Source: Theobroma cacao
Lineage: Eukaryota > Streptophyta > Magnoliopsida > Malvales > Malvaceae
Direction: 5' to 3'
Assembly: GCF_000208745.1 (NCBI RefSeq)
Contig: NC_030858.1
Span: 38,232,825-38,296,824, forward strand
DNA length: 64,000 nt
The position numbers and the translations under genes are program-made. A model generated the notes under the pieces. The model was not told the DNA's origin. It made no database searches and saw nothing but the letters and a program-made list of their open reading frames with translations. Position 1 is the stretch's first letter, and each line of letters begins with the position of its first letter. Shown in pieces: positions 35,629 through 48,200 of this stretch.

Positions 35629-36716
35629 ATGCCTGCTCAAGTTATACCTGAGAAAATAATTCAGGGGGTTGGTTTCGTACAGAAAAATACCATCTCCCAA
35701 TTCTCACTAAGAAGGTAAGTTTTGTTTCCTGCAATGGTTTCTCATTCATATATATATATTTTGCCCATTGTTTGCCTTAAGAAATCATGTTTACAGAATC
35801 AATGCTTTCATTGTAATTTCTGGACAAGAAGTCATTCTATATAGTTCCGTAGCTTAGCTAAAATTTGTTGTGACCATCTGATTGCAGGCTTGAGGAAAAA
35901 GTTGCGATTATAACAGGCGGTGCCAAAGGGATTGGAGAGGCGGCGGTAAGACTCTTTGTGAAGCATGGAGCCAAAGTAGTCATTGCTGATATTGCTGATG
36001 CTGCTGGCATTGCTCTGGCCAACTCATTGGCCCCTTCAGCAGCATATGTACATTGTGATGTAAGCTCGGAAGAGGACATAGAAATGCTGATCAATAAAAC
36101 AATTTCATTATTTGGTAAACTTGACATCCTTTTCAACAATGCCGGGATTCTTGGGAATCAATCTAAGAGGAAGAGCATCATCGATTTCGATGCCGGGGAG
36201 TTCGATCGAGTAATGCAAGTCAATGTCAGAGGAGCCGCTCTTGGGATGAAGCACGCAGCAAAAGTAATGGTGCCAGGAAGAAGTGGTTGCATAATTTCCA
36301 CAGCGAGTGTAGCAGGTTTCATGGGGGGGCTCGGGCCTCATGCTTACACGGCGTCCAAACATGCCATTATAGGGCTTACGAAGAACACTGCTTGCGAACT
36401 AGGCCGGTATGGCATCAGGGTAAACTGCATTTCTCCCTTTGGGGTGGCCACTTCCATGCTTATCAACGCATGGAGAAGTTGTGAAGTAGATGAGGAATGC
36501 ACGGATTTGGAGGCAACTGGTTATGATCACAAGGAAGCAGAGAAGATGGAGGAATTTGTGAGAGGATTAGCCAATCTAAAGGGTGTGACTCTCAAAGCTA
36601 AAGACGTGGCCGAGGCCGCTCTTTATCTTGCTAGTGAAGAGTCCAAGTACATAAGTGGTCATAACCTTGTGGTGGATGGTGGCTTCACCAGCTCCATAAA
36701 TTGTGTAGGCTTGTGA
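35629..36716 (+). CDS. Short-chain dehydrogenase/reductase (SDR110C-type)
   Basis: An NAD(P)-dependent alcohol dehydrogenase of the classical SDR family, in the plant group that includes secoisolariciresinol, xanthoxin and momilactone A dehydrogenases; the substrate is unknown. Exons are 35629-35714 and 35888-36716 (phase 2), 304 residues. Visible sites are the cofactor loop TGGAKGIGE (38-46), the acidic residue of VVIADI (Asp63, favouring NAD), CDVS (85-88), NNAG (112-115), catalytic Ser169 in STASVAG, and YTASK (Tyr182, Lys186). The intron after the first 28 codons is the usual position for this group. The first exon adds about 29 residues before the core, perhaps a weak targeting peptide. 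The leader contains an AUG-UAA element (35532-35537). Confidence 0.9.
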
Positions 36717-38461
36717 CAATGGCATCCCATTTTCATTTCTTTATTTAATTAGTGGTTTATGATCAATGCAAGAACAGACAAAGCAAAGTACAACAAAAAA
36801 AAAAATGCTAGTTTTGTACTCATTTAGTGAGCCTCTTCAATGATGTCTGCCACTACTTTCTTATCATCTTGATGAAGCCAATATGTTAATTTACCAGCCC
36901 TCCAAGTTGCTAGTATTCCTTTTGGTTGGAAGGGAATCAGAATTTGGGGGAGCCTATGTAGCTCCTGATTAGTCTTTTGATGTGAAAATTAGGTGAAACA
37001 CTGCCTTGATGAATCGAGGGAAATGGGTTAAAATATTTCAAGTTGCTCGACAATATGACAGTATCATCGATTAGGATTGCTGCAGAGAAGAACTCTTGGA
37101 AGCGTATAGGTATATTCCTGCAGCTTCATTCATTTCCCAATAAGCAGGCGAAGCGCCCTAGGGAAACAGCATATCATGCTGTAGCAAGTACTTACAATAT
37201 GGACTAGCTCGACAAATCAGGGCAGAAAAAATAAATTAAACTACTGTTTTGTTTGTTGCCCAAAGAAGGACTTCAGCTATGGAAAGTAGGAATAATAATA
37301 ATATATTTGCTTGAGCCCTTGAAGCGCGGAGCACAAAGCAGTCCACTTGCTTTCCATATCCAACTTTCATGCAATCTCATGGATCAAATAAACATAATAA
37401 CTGATGAGATGGAATCTTTTGATGGAAGAAACGAAGGTCAACTCTTGAGGCAGCTGTCCATGGAAGAGAAAGTAACCAGTTCCTAGAATTGGTGACCATC
37501 GTTTGACTGAGGATGACCCTATAGCCTCTTACCACCTTTCTAATTCTGATAAAGGTTTGTTTGATTCGACTTGGATGATCCTCATATAGCAGGGGTCGAT
37601 CGACTCGATCCAAGAACAGTTCAACAATTGCGGCTCTTGGTAATTAAAAGAAACAAAAAAAGACAGTTCACAAAGAGGGAGCCCTGGAGATTGGAAAAAA
37701 CTTGGGCATGGGAAGCGGCAAAAGCTCCAATTCTGTTGCAGGGTTTCCATGTTATGACAATTCAAACTAGTTGAAATCAGAATCTTTTGTCCGATATGTA
37801 CCACCCATCCTGATTAGAAGCAGTAACACAGCTTCGATATCTCTCCAAGATTCTGATGTTTACATATTTCATGGTTCAGGTCGATTTTTTTTAAGATTAA
37901 AAGAAAAAAAATGGGTTAACATTAATCAGCTAGTACAAGAAGTTTATAACTAGTAAAAATGTGGGATAATGTATTCTATACTTTGGGTCATGGGATACTC
38001 TTAACATTGTGGTTTGTAGCTTTAAAACTTCATAGATTTTACAAGAATATTTGTTCATTGGCAGTGAAATTGGTTTGTCAAGCTGACTGTAAAGAAATTC
38101 TATTTCATAGAACCTCTTTGAGACAACTACTTGGTAAGTTGCTGCTATCACATTACAATAAGTCGAATGAAGTAAAATGTAACATGTGATTATGAAAAAT
38201 TTCCCTGCTAGTACTTGTAACGCGTTCAAGATTTCACACAATGTTACAGTAACACAAAATACATGACGTTTATACTGGTTAAGTAAGTAGGACACGTTCT
38301 ATTCATGATTTCAACACATAAATTACACAAGAAAGACATCAAACTAACGAGCCTGTCAACGACAGATTAAGACAGTAACAAACAAGAAAAGAGGACGAAA
38401 CAAGAAGGCAAATAGAGAATTATACTCCTTATTAAACCAGAGAGTGCAGATGACTACGTAG
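36717..38461. other. Intergenic region, no supported gene
   Basis: This is the 3' flank of the SDR gene and the 3' flank of the convergent WUN1-like gene. Open frames up to 121 codons (37930-38295, minus) show no motifs or biased codon use. Confidence 0.6.
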
Positions 38462-38953
38462 CTAGAGAGCTAAAACAAGGCCAGGCACAGCCTTGTCATC
38501 ACAGAGCTTGCTCTGCCAAATACTCTGGCAATTAGCTAGGACAGTCGGGGCCGATGATATCGACGGTGGACCTCCCTCCGAGTTGCTAAGTCGGGCGACG
38601 GTGAGAGATGTGTTAAAATACTCCCTAACTTGAGTTATTATCCCATTAGTGACGGTCCAAGCATGCACCCAAGAAACGTCGCGTTCCTTGTTGTAACCCT
38701 CGACAATGACCAAGGAACCGAAGGCAGCAACTCTCAGAGGAACAAAAATGAAGGGTTCAGTTGATCCAGTGAGCAACCGCATCAAATGCTGATGTGATGG
38801 CGGGCCGTGAAACCACCACTCGAGGTCTGCTGCCAGAAGGCGGTGCACCGTCTCAACGTCTCGAGAATTCAGTGCGTCGTAAAGGGCTCTGACCACCCTT
38901 TCGTTAGAGTATTCTTCCTCTTGGCCCTCCAGTCTGGCTTGATTGTTCGCCAG
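38462..38953 (-). CDS. Wound-induced protein WUN1/SAG20-like (SnoaL/NTF2 fold)
   Basis: A small protein of the wound-induced protein 1 / senescence-associated gene 20 family; it has an NTF2/SnoaL-like fold and unknown biochemical function. The reading frame encodes the whole fold: ERVVRALYDALNSRDVETVHRLLAADLEWWFHGPPSHQHL, then MRLLTGSTEPFIFVPLRVAAFG, WVHAWTVTNGIITQVREYFNTSLTV and the family end KAVPGLVLAL. The first in-frame ATG is only at 38782 (MRLLTG, 106 residues), which equals the short form known from WUN1/SAG20 cDNAs. The conserved part upstream has no in-frame ATG back to 39112 and beyond. The interval given here starts at an in-frame CTG in good context (GAACTGG, 38953), a guess. The alternatives are a missed 5' exon or use of the short form only. 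Confidence 0.75.
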   Translation of the reverse strand: MANNQARLEGQEEEYSNERVVRALYDALNSRDVETVHRLLAADLEWWFHGPPSHQHLMRLLTGSTEPFIFVPLRVAAFGSLVIVEGYNKERDVSWVHAWTVTNGIITQVREYFNTSLTVARLSNSEGGPPSISSAPTVLANCQSIWQSKLCDDKAVPGLVLAL

Positions 38954-39043
38954 TTCTTCGGCTAATAAAGCTAGACCGCCAGAGAAAGGAAATGAAGGGT
39001 GAGGTTTAATCTTGAGGATACTTTGGGGTGGGAGATAAGGGAT

Positions 39044-39051
39044 CTTATATA
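39044..39051 (-). promoter_or_regulatory. TATA box of the WUN1-like gene
   Basis: TATATAAG on the minus strand lies about 95 bp before the candidate CTG start. If used, transcription starts near 39015 and the mRNA leader contains no ATG before 38782 in the coding frame. Confidence 0.5.
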
Positions 39052-39112
39052 AAAGAGAAAGAGGGGAAGCTTGGACGATTGGTTTGCATATGGTTGGTGC
39101 TGAGGCATGCAA

Positions 39113-41412
39113 GGGGACCCAGGAAATGAATCCGCCATGTTCATAATTAATTATTTTTAGGTTAATAATGTGGATGGATGGATGATGCAGAGCAGCTTAA
39201 TTATTGTGGCTCTTAGGAACAATGACTAGTCGGTTTCATTGGAATTTGGTACAATTCCCGTTTTCATTTCCCAAAAAGGAACATGACTAAAACCATTAAG
39301 TTCTACAGCTAGCAATCGATCTTACTACCTATACGTGATCAGCAAAACGATGAATACGTCAGTTTTGCTTTTAAAAACAAGAAGAAACAGAGAATCCACC
39401 ATAACATAGGTTATGTAAAGTAATTAAGATTGACAAAGCTGGATTGTTTGGCTGGAGTGTTCAAAAGAAGGTGCTTTTTGTGCCAAACTAGTACAGTTTG
39501 TAATCATTTCGTATGTGTTTTTGGTCTCTGTATTGGACAGGAAGACAGTATGAGGAGAATGGTTAAAGATTTGTGGAGGGATTGAAGTTTCGGTAGAGCA
39601 ATTTGGTGTCGTCCCAGAAAGTAGACAATAGATTGAATCAGACTGATGTTGACACTACCATGATCTAGCTATATAGGCTTTGTGATGAACGGAATTTTCT
39701 AGCCACAAAGAATAAAAATGTCACCTCACGCGTTTTAGTTGGCAATTATCAATACAAACAAGCTACTAAGTTGCAATCTTTCAACCATTTACCGACCTGG
39801 AATTGGAAAGTTGGGATACCCTCCACTCCTGGGAAAAGTTCAAGGTCATTCGTGGCTTTTCAATCCTGGATATCTGTAGATGACATCCATGTAATTTTCT
39901 ATGTACTTGGCTAACGTATTCTCATGATCTCATCTGCAAAAATATCAATGAATAATTACACTTAAAATATTCCCGATGATATGTGGTAAACTATGCAAGA
40001 AGACGCAGATGCAGGTAATGTTGTTCCAATTTTCTTACCTTTATTTGCAACTTACTCCGACAAAAAACCAAAACATATACTTTCCGACCAACCAGGATTT
40101 AATCCCAGGAAAATGTTTGTCGTATATCTTGCATGACGTAATCAATCTCAGCACTTTGACAATGCACAAATGGTTGTGCAACACGCATGGAGCTGCATGA
40201 TCATGGCATGCAAATGCAACATAAGTGGACAATGACTCGCAAGGGAAGTTTGCTTCGGTGCGTTCCACCTTCGTGACCTACTGTCTTTTGGTTTTTGGGG
40301 TTATTGAGCCTAATTTAATAGGGGAGTTTTGTCACTAATCATTTGTTAGCACACTAAGAAAAGCAAAGGGGATATAATTAAAATTTGCGTTGTTCACCTT
40401 TCGGCCGTATACTGAGATCAATTTGGGGAGAGGGTCACTTGCACCCATTAGCCACCTGACCCCAGGAATCCTCTTTAGTCATTTTGATGCTACAATGTTT
40501 CTATAAACAAAATTATAGTTGTAATATATAGCTACCTCAACTAATTAACTGGACTCCTCAATGTGTGTGGTTCTCTAGCACATAGTGATGCTGACGATCA
40601 CTAAAGGCTTTGAGCCTTTTGAGGTACTTTTGAGTGATTTTCTTTAATCGCATTAACCGTGAGACGTTAGTTAACCCTAGGTTTTGAAACACATTTTTAT
40701 AATTTTGTGTAAAGAGGGTTAGTAAAGATTACATAGTTAATTCATACTACAACAGGTTTTGTCCTTTTATTATGTGGAGATCTTATAATTAGTCCTACAT
40801 GTTGCACACCATTACAAATAAATCCAACAAATGTCATTAGACTTTCTAATTCTAAGCAAAGCATAGTCTAACTCCGATCCTGTCCTATCCTATCATTGGT
40901 ATTTTGTTTAATAATCAGTTTCCTCTTCATATTCAAGCTCTTGTAACTTTTTGTGATTAACAACCTTGTATGCTTATGTATTTTGGTTAGGGTCATAGCT
41001 TTAGAGGATTACACCCTTGGAAGTTGTAGGAGTTGGGATCACATACTTTTAGGAGTCCTACTTTTGAAAATAATATCTAATTCGATCCTTATGTTATGTT
41101 ATAAATAAAAAAGATATTGTATAATTTAAATGACGTTATATCGAGAATTTTTTATTTTTGAATGATATCGGTTATACATCTAACCAATTAAAATGGATTA
41201 TATTATTGAGATATCTCAATTTTAAGAGAAATCAAGAGGAGATATCATACTGTTGAAATGCCTTAAGTGGTGTCCAACTTTGGGAGACAACATTAAAACT
41301 GAACTAACTATTGTGTTAAAACTCAAAGACAAGCCTAAGACAAAGAGCATGGTGTTTTGTTGGGCTTTGGGAACATCAGTTTCTCTAACCTGCAGCCCAA
41401 GAGAAATCAAGG
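39113..41412. other. Intergenic region, no supported gene
   Basis: This contains the WUN1-like upstream region and the mS29 upstream region. The only features noted are TGGGCY/RGCCCA motifs near 41359, 41392 and 41446, of the site II type, around the mS29 start. Open frames are short and unremarkable. Confidence 0.55.
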
Positions 41413-44116
41413 ATGAACGAAGAGCGAAGGACCAATCAAACTAAACTTGGGCTCCAGCTGATGAAGTTTGGGCTGTCCATGTTCGCTTCTGGGAAAAACC
41501 TCACTTCCCCGAAAACCTCAGACTCGGCAGCACAAGCTCAGAAGGCAAGAGTTTACAGCTTTACAGACAAGGAGATGTTGAGGTCCATTGCGAAACAAGC
41601 AACGCTCTGGAAGCCCCGAAGCGATGGGATAATCCCTCAGCCGCCTACCCATCTCCGATCAAAGCCCTATTCTTCGAAGAACACGAAAGCATCTCTCACA
41701 AAGGCCAAGAAAGCGGATGCCAAGTCCAAGTCCAAGACCACAGGTTCCTCGTCCGCCGCCGCATCGACCGCAGGTGAAGAGTTCGAATCAGCCGGCGCCG
41801 ACGACTTCGAGGCTGCTCGAGCCCGACGCCTGGTCGAGGACGAGAAGGACCCTTCTCTGGATTTGGGTCCCAAGGGACGTCCCTTGTTCACTTCGACTCC
41901 CTCTCTCTCCCAGCTGACGCGCAAAGACGCTTGCTTGTATATGAAGTTTAGTGAGAAGGGATTAAAAGAGGTATTGCCGGAAGGGTTGCCGATGGGAATG
42001 GTGACAGAGTTCAAGGAGTCGATGAGGCCAGCGTTGCTTGTTCGACAGAGTTTCTTGGATCTTCGTGATAATTTTAGACGCATTGTTGATCCTCCAATGT
42101 GGTCTTCTCATACTAAAGGTGGCTCTTTTTAATCTTTTCTAATATCAAAGATATAAAAAAATTCAATCTTTTTATTTTTAAAATTCATTTTCAAAATCGT
42201 TTCTTGTGTATTCATGGATCATACAATCAAACAATTGCAGTTATATAATAATAATCAGAATTTGTAGCTATTTTAGATGGTGGGTGTTCTAATAGATTGA
42301 ATTTGTGTTACGCACTTAATTCTGGTGTTTACCTCCTCAGCTCCTAAAGCGAGAAAGCAAGTTGTATTGGACGGTCCAGTTAGCTGTGGGAAGAGTATTG
42401 CGCTGGCAATGCTTGTGCATTGGGCTCGTGATGAGGGTTGGCTTGTTTTATATGCCCCTAGGGGTCGTGAATGGACTCATGGAGGATTTTTCTATAAAAA
42501 TCCAGGAACAGGTCTTTGGGACACACCTGTCCAGGCTGAAAATGTTCTCAAGGCAAGAACTTTTTCTCTAAGTCAATTAAAAATGTTTTATGCTCCGGTT
42601 AACTGTTGTTGTCAAAAATGCCTGACTGTTGCATGGTACCTACATTGCAGTAAGTCAGAATATACAAAGAAGTTTCTGTTTTCTTCTCCACACTCAATGT
42701 TAGTTTATGTTTCTGGTAATGAGATGAGGACAGATGAAAGTTTAGATATTGAGGCCCTCCCCTCTTTTCCCACGAGAGAATTCTAAAAAGAAAAAGGAAA
42801 GAATGAAAAGATGTCATGTCTACACTATGTGTGTCTTTGACACTTTTCTATTTTTAATTTTCTGCTTGGTTTGTTATATGATGCAATGAAGTTGTATACC
42901 ATATTTCCTTATGGTTTATTTTTCTTCAGGATTTTCTGAAATCCAATGAATCACACTTTCAACGATTGCCTTGCCAAATTTTCGATCCTATTCCATTAGG
43001 AGAAGGTGCTGGTGTTGGATGGATGAAAGGAGTTGAATCGATGGCCCTCCCTGAAGGTTCAACACTGTATGACCTGGTTCAAATGGGAATCAAGTACTCA
43101 CATGCAGCTGTTGGAGTTGTAGTTAGGCTGAGAAAAGAATTATCACTTGTGAAAGATGTCCCTGTGCTTATTGCAATTGACCAGGTGAGCACCATATTGC
43201 CATGTTTTATAGTCCCCTTCTGCATGCATAAACTTGATTATAACTTCATTTTTTTAGTATTTAGTTGGCATTTTTTAACTCAGTTATGTTATGTCTTCAG
43301 TATAATAATTGGTTTACATTCAGTGAGTATGAGGAGCCGGTGACTGTCCGTTCTTGTCGGCCAATACATGCTAGAGAACTTGCGGTGGTTAGTATTGGCT
43401 CTTTTGTTTTAACTATATTTCTCAGTTTCATGTTAAGTGGGCGATTCCTTCTTTCTTTTTTGAGTTTTATTCTTAGCATTAGGATTATGCTAATCCTTTC
43501 TGATAAGTTAGATATCTATGTATTAACTTTCTAGTGTTCACACTCGAAAAGAGTGGTCATTTGGTTCCAAAAATAGTTTCCTTGGCCTGAATATCTTGTT
43601 GATACTTTTTATCGTCCTTGAATTCATTTTTTCATTTTATGCCCATGAATATTTTTTATCCTTCTTTGGCAGGTGAATGCCTTTAGGTCCATGATGCATG
43701 ATGACATGATGGTTGGTGCTTTCTCTCATTCAACTGCAGTAGGAAAACTTCGTAAAGACCTGCCAGATGTCCCTGTAGATGCCCGTGTTAATTTGCCTCG
43801 TTATAGCTTAGATGAGGCAGACACTGTTAGCCATTACTACCTCAGGTATGCATATGATATAAACCTAGTATCATTAATTTTGATTCTACTTTTGTATTGA
43901 AAACTTGTCCGATACTCAAAACTTCTTCCGTTTAAAGTTCATGCTTCCTCTAGATTACATCATGGGGCATTAGAGTTACTTAAATTGTTGTTTGCCCATT
44001 GCAGGCAAAGGCTCGTACGAAGAGAAGCATTCTCAGAGGAAAACTGGAAAAAAGTGTACTACTTATCCAATGGAAATGGGGCTGAAATGAGATGGTTAAT
44101 TCCTTTGATGCGGTAA
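41413..44116 (+). CDS. DAP3: Mitochondrial small ribosomal subunit protein mS29 (DAP3)
   Basis: The GTP-binding protein mS29 (death-associated protein 3) of the mitochondrial ribosome. Exons are 41413-42118, 42341-42552, 42930-43184, 43301-43387, 43673-43845 and 44005-44116; phases agree and the product is 514 residues. Landmarks are the P-loop GPVSCGKS (about 247-254), WARDEGWLVLYAPRGREWT, FDPIPLGEGAGVGW, a Walker B-like VPVLIAIDQ, the HDDMMVGAFSHSTAVGK stretch, and the end NGNGAEMRWLIPLMR. Residues about 80-150 are a low-complexity Lys/Ser/Ala-rich linker. The start is uncertain: in-frame ATGs also occur at 41461, 41479 and 41575, the last beginning MLRSIAKQATLWK, which resembles a mitochondrial presequence. 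The second intron has a GC donor. The gene converges on LTN1. Confidence 0.88.
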
Positions 44117-45291
44117 ATGATACAGAAAATAAAAAATCTCCTCAAATTTTCAAGACATCGGGTCAATAAGGTTGCTTGGTGTCCCCTTTTGCTTTTCAAT
44201 CTTTTTTCATCAAATTTTACACTTCTGCTTATTGTATCTGGTGAGACATTTGGTTGAGGTCATCATTTTTATGCCCAGGAACACAGGATTCATATCTATA
44301 GAACGATGTACCATAACGTAGTCAATGTCTGTAGTCAGTAGTTCGATCTTCAGGAAATTTTGATCATTTTTCTTACCAATGGATTCCATGTGATTTCTTG
44401 TGACTAATTCATCAGTGATGCCAAGTTGTATAACTCACAAGACCTGGCTGTTGAGATCAGCTGGTCATTTAGACAAATACAATGATTTTTTAAGGATCTT
44501 GCCTGGTGAACTTGTTAGGGGCAAAACGCATAAGATAGAATCTTTGCTTGAACCACAAGTCAACAAATATAAGACTACTTGGAAGAAGCAAAAGTGTACA
44601 TCTCAACTTATTAGGAGTAATATGTAACCTTAACGAATATTCTTTTAAATTCTGAACAGATTGCACAACACTAAATCATGGCATGTCAAAATCAGGCGAC
44701 TTCCTACTTTCGTATTTATGATTTACAGCAGTTGAAAACTTGGACATCATAAATCCTAATTTAGTAAAACATGATAAGCTTTGATTCTTCTTAAAATTAG
44801 CAAAATACCCGATGACAGCAGCATCTTGATTCAGCAAATGCTGCAAAACCTGTCAGTGGAATGCATGGAAGATATCAGACAATGAACAAATGAAAACATA
44901 CAAATAAAATGAAACACGACCAGAAAAAGAAAAGCCTCGTTACAGAGGCACATTGCTACAGAAGTCTAAACAGAATAGCATCATTCTATATAAAAAACTC
45001 ATTCCTTTAATTTTGCTCAATAGAATTCTTGGGGATAAAATCACCCCTGTGCATACCTGTGTATGCACATGGGTGTGTGTGTCTGACAAGGAGAGAGCTT
45101 GCGTTGTCATTACATGTACACACTGAGCCTCCAGTCAGAACTAACATCCATTATTTTCATCTTTGAACGCTGACCACATGATCTAAGTTACTATGCTGCT
45201 AGCATAATTCACTTCGTTCCACAAATGAAGTCAGACACGTAACAGAGATGCAAAAGTACCAAGAAAACCTGTAACTCAATTTAATTCAAGG
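44117..45291. other. Convergent 3' flanks of mS29 and LTN1
   Basis: This is AT-rich sequence between two convergent genes. A 75-codon open frame (44400-44627, plus) has no motif. It likely holds both 3' untranslated regions. Confidence 0.6.
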
Positions 45292-48200
45292 TTAGAATGG
45301 AGACTGGCATAATGGGCATGAAGATTTGTGAGAAGTTGAGAACCACTTGTAGAGGCATGCTGCATGGAATTTGTGTTTGCAGGTCTTGCAAGCGAGACGA
45401 GGAAGGCTGTGGTTTGCAGTGTGGATAACACTGTAACATATAGGGCACTCCTCAACACCTTCAAATTCCTTGTCAAAATTGCGCTTCCATATTCGTATAG
45501 CCTCAGCTAAAGCTCCATTCTGCATCAAAGACAAAAGTCCACCTCGTGAATAGCACAAAACTAAAAATGAAATGGAATGCAGATAAAATATCAACTTGTA
45601 GCCAGTACCTGATTACGAACAAACAACATCATAGACATCAACCACTTCCTCTGCTTCACTTCACTTATCCCTAGGCTCCTCACACAATCAACATCTACTG
45701 GCCGTAACGGGTAAGACACAGGAAGACGAATAATTAGATCCATTCCTGTCTCATCTTTTGTATAGGTAGCAACAACCTCATTTGCTGATTTGCTTACACT
45801 CACTGAAAAGTTCTCATCGGCAAAGTTTGCTGTCTTTATCTGCATACAAGAAGAAACTTGTCAGAACTATGTAATTAACTACAGAGTTGAACATAATATA
45901 TATATATATTGCCATCTCTTCCTCTTCAGGTCAAGTATTCAAAAACTTCAAACAAAGTGCATCAGAAAGCAAGTCAGGAAACAATAAACTTCAATTCACT
46001 ACTGATAAGTGGTTTCCTTCAATTCAATTTCCATCTTGTTAAAGCAGAAGGAAGCTAAAGCATGCATTTGTCATTGGAGGATGATTGATATGTAATTCCT
46101 ACAGCACTTAGTGTCCAGATAATTCACAAAAACCTTGAAATTCAACAAGTGCAATAGTTGCTTACTAAATTTGTTAACAATGTACTATGGTCATCAAAAA
46201 TAGAAACATCTTTGTTAAAGCTACATACCAGGGACAGTTCGTTCGCAACCAGAGGAGGACTGCACCATGCTCTAGTAAACGATTCGATCATTGATGAAGT
46301 AGAACGATCACGTAAATCACTAAACCATCCCCGCACATAAGCAGGAAGCAGGCGAAGCATAAGGCCATATATGGCTCCAGCAAGGGCAGCCATTTTCACA
46401 GGTTCAATAGGCCAAAGCGATTCCACAGAAAACAATAATGACCCTGTTGTGATGGAATGTGTTGCTGCAGTAGCAGCCTCTGATAAAACCTTAGGAGGCT
46501 CCCCATCTTTCTTCTTTAGAACATGCATTAAACATAAGTCGGAAGGGAGATGCTGGAAAAGGCAATCTAGAATCAATGGATTAGCAGAATTTTGAATATA
46601 TTGCACCAGTCTCTCCCTTGGAGGTGATAATGAAGGTAATGATGACAAATGGGATAACAACAAAGACCAAGCAAGGAACAGATGTACCTGCAAATATGAA
46701 GATACCATTATACAAATGGAAAACTATTTCATCAAATTTTAGAAAGTAAAGCAAATATACCCGCTGCTCTGCTGCTAAATCTATATCAAGAACATCATAA
46801 GGTAATTTCTCAATCATGTAAGATAATTCCTCCGTCAAATGGATATTCTCTTCTGGTGAGATATCAAGATGACCTGACTCCTGGTAGGCACTTGGATCAA
46901 CATCCAAGCAACGTACACTTCCTTCACCAAAGACAGCCAACTTTGAAATAGGTTCTGTCGACAAAACAGCATAGGCAGCAAGCTGCAAAGATGGTATTGG
47001 TCTGGAAGAAAAGAGGATGGCATACAAAGAGCAAACAGGCCCTTTGCTTAGCCCCCAGAGTTCGACTGATTTGACTGCTTCATCTCTTGTATGTGCAGGA
47101 GATTTGATGACGCTTGAAGCAACCAATTCCCAGAAAGACTGATGATAAAATCGAGAAGCTGATATAATAGCTGCAGCCTCATAAGAATATGAAGCAGCGA
47201 TGGCCTCAGCAATGCCAGTGGAAAAGAATAAGCGGAGAATACTTTCTAGAATCTGTTTTTTTATAGGATCCCATCTTTCTGTTCTCAAGTGGTTTAAATT
47301 ATCTGTGTCTTCTGTTGGTTGGAATTCCAAAATCCCACAAAAGAAGGAAAATGAGATGAGGGAATTTTTGGTGATATTTATAAGAGAAAGGTCAGAAACC
47401 AACACAATCTGTTCAAGTTTTCTACAAATAAGATCCAAGTTATCAGAAGAAGACTGTTCAGTGACTGCATCATTAACATTTTCAGCAACTTCCTCCATCA
47501 TCACCACTGCTGATTCAATCCAGCATCTTAGATGGGAAAATAGAAACTCCCAATCTTCTTCATCAAATTCCCTCCAGCAACAACCAACCGAAATCACCAT
47601 TAGCTTTGATAGCAACATCTGCACCACTGGCAACTGATTAGCTGCAATTGATCTACTGTTATTATGTCTCTGCTTCCGAAATAAATCCAGTAAGAGAATT
47701 CTCTCGTCATGACCAATATTTCTATCCAGCTTCATCACTTCAGCACCTCCCACGGCCCTTAAAGGATAACAGGAGAAGACCAAGTGGAACCATTCTTCCA
47801 TTTCTATTAAAAGAAAAAAAAGAAAGATGAAGAACCATTACCACTACTTCAAATAGAAATCTCAAATTTCAATCAAATGATGCAAGATATATAAGGGGAG
47901 TGAATGCTTTTTCACCATGTCCACAGCAAACACATGCAACCAAATAAAAATGATGAAGACCTAGATAATAGATACAAATTTTTATAAGTAGCTTGTCTTT
48001 GTTTCAATTGCAAGTCTCATACCATGCATCACAGGGACAACAGATACTATTCAGCAACCATTTTGGCCCAAAAGCAATCAGTTTTATACCATAAAATTAA
48101 CTCTCAAGATGAATGAGAAAAAGGCATGCATACCTTGTCCAGTTTGCCATGTGACCAAAGGTGGAAATATTAGAATCCTCTGGAGCCAGCCTTTGATAGT

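Noticed and set aside
39640..39670. miR167-like sequence ending CATGATCTAG
   Set aside because: Only the 3' half resembles miR167; the seed differs and no complementary arm was found nearby to form a hairpin.
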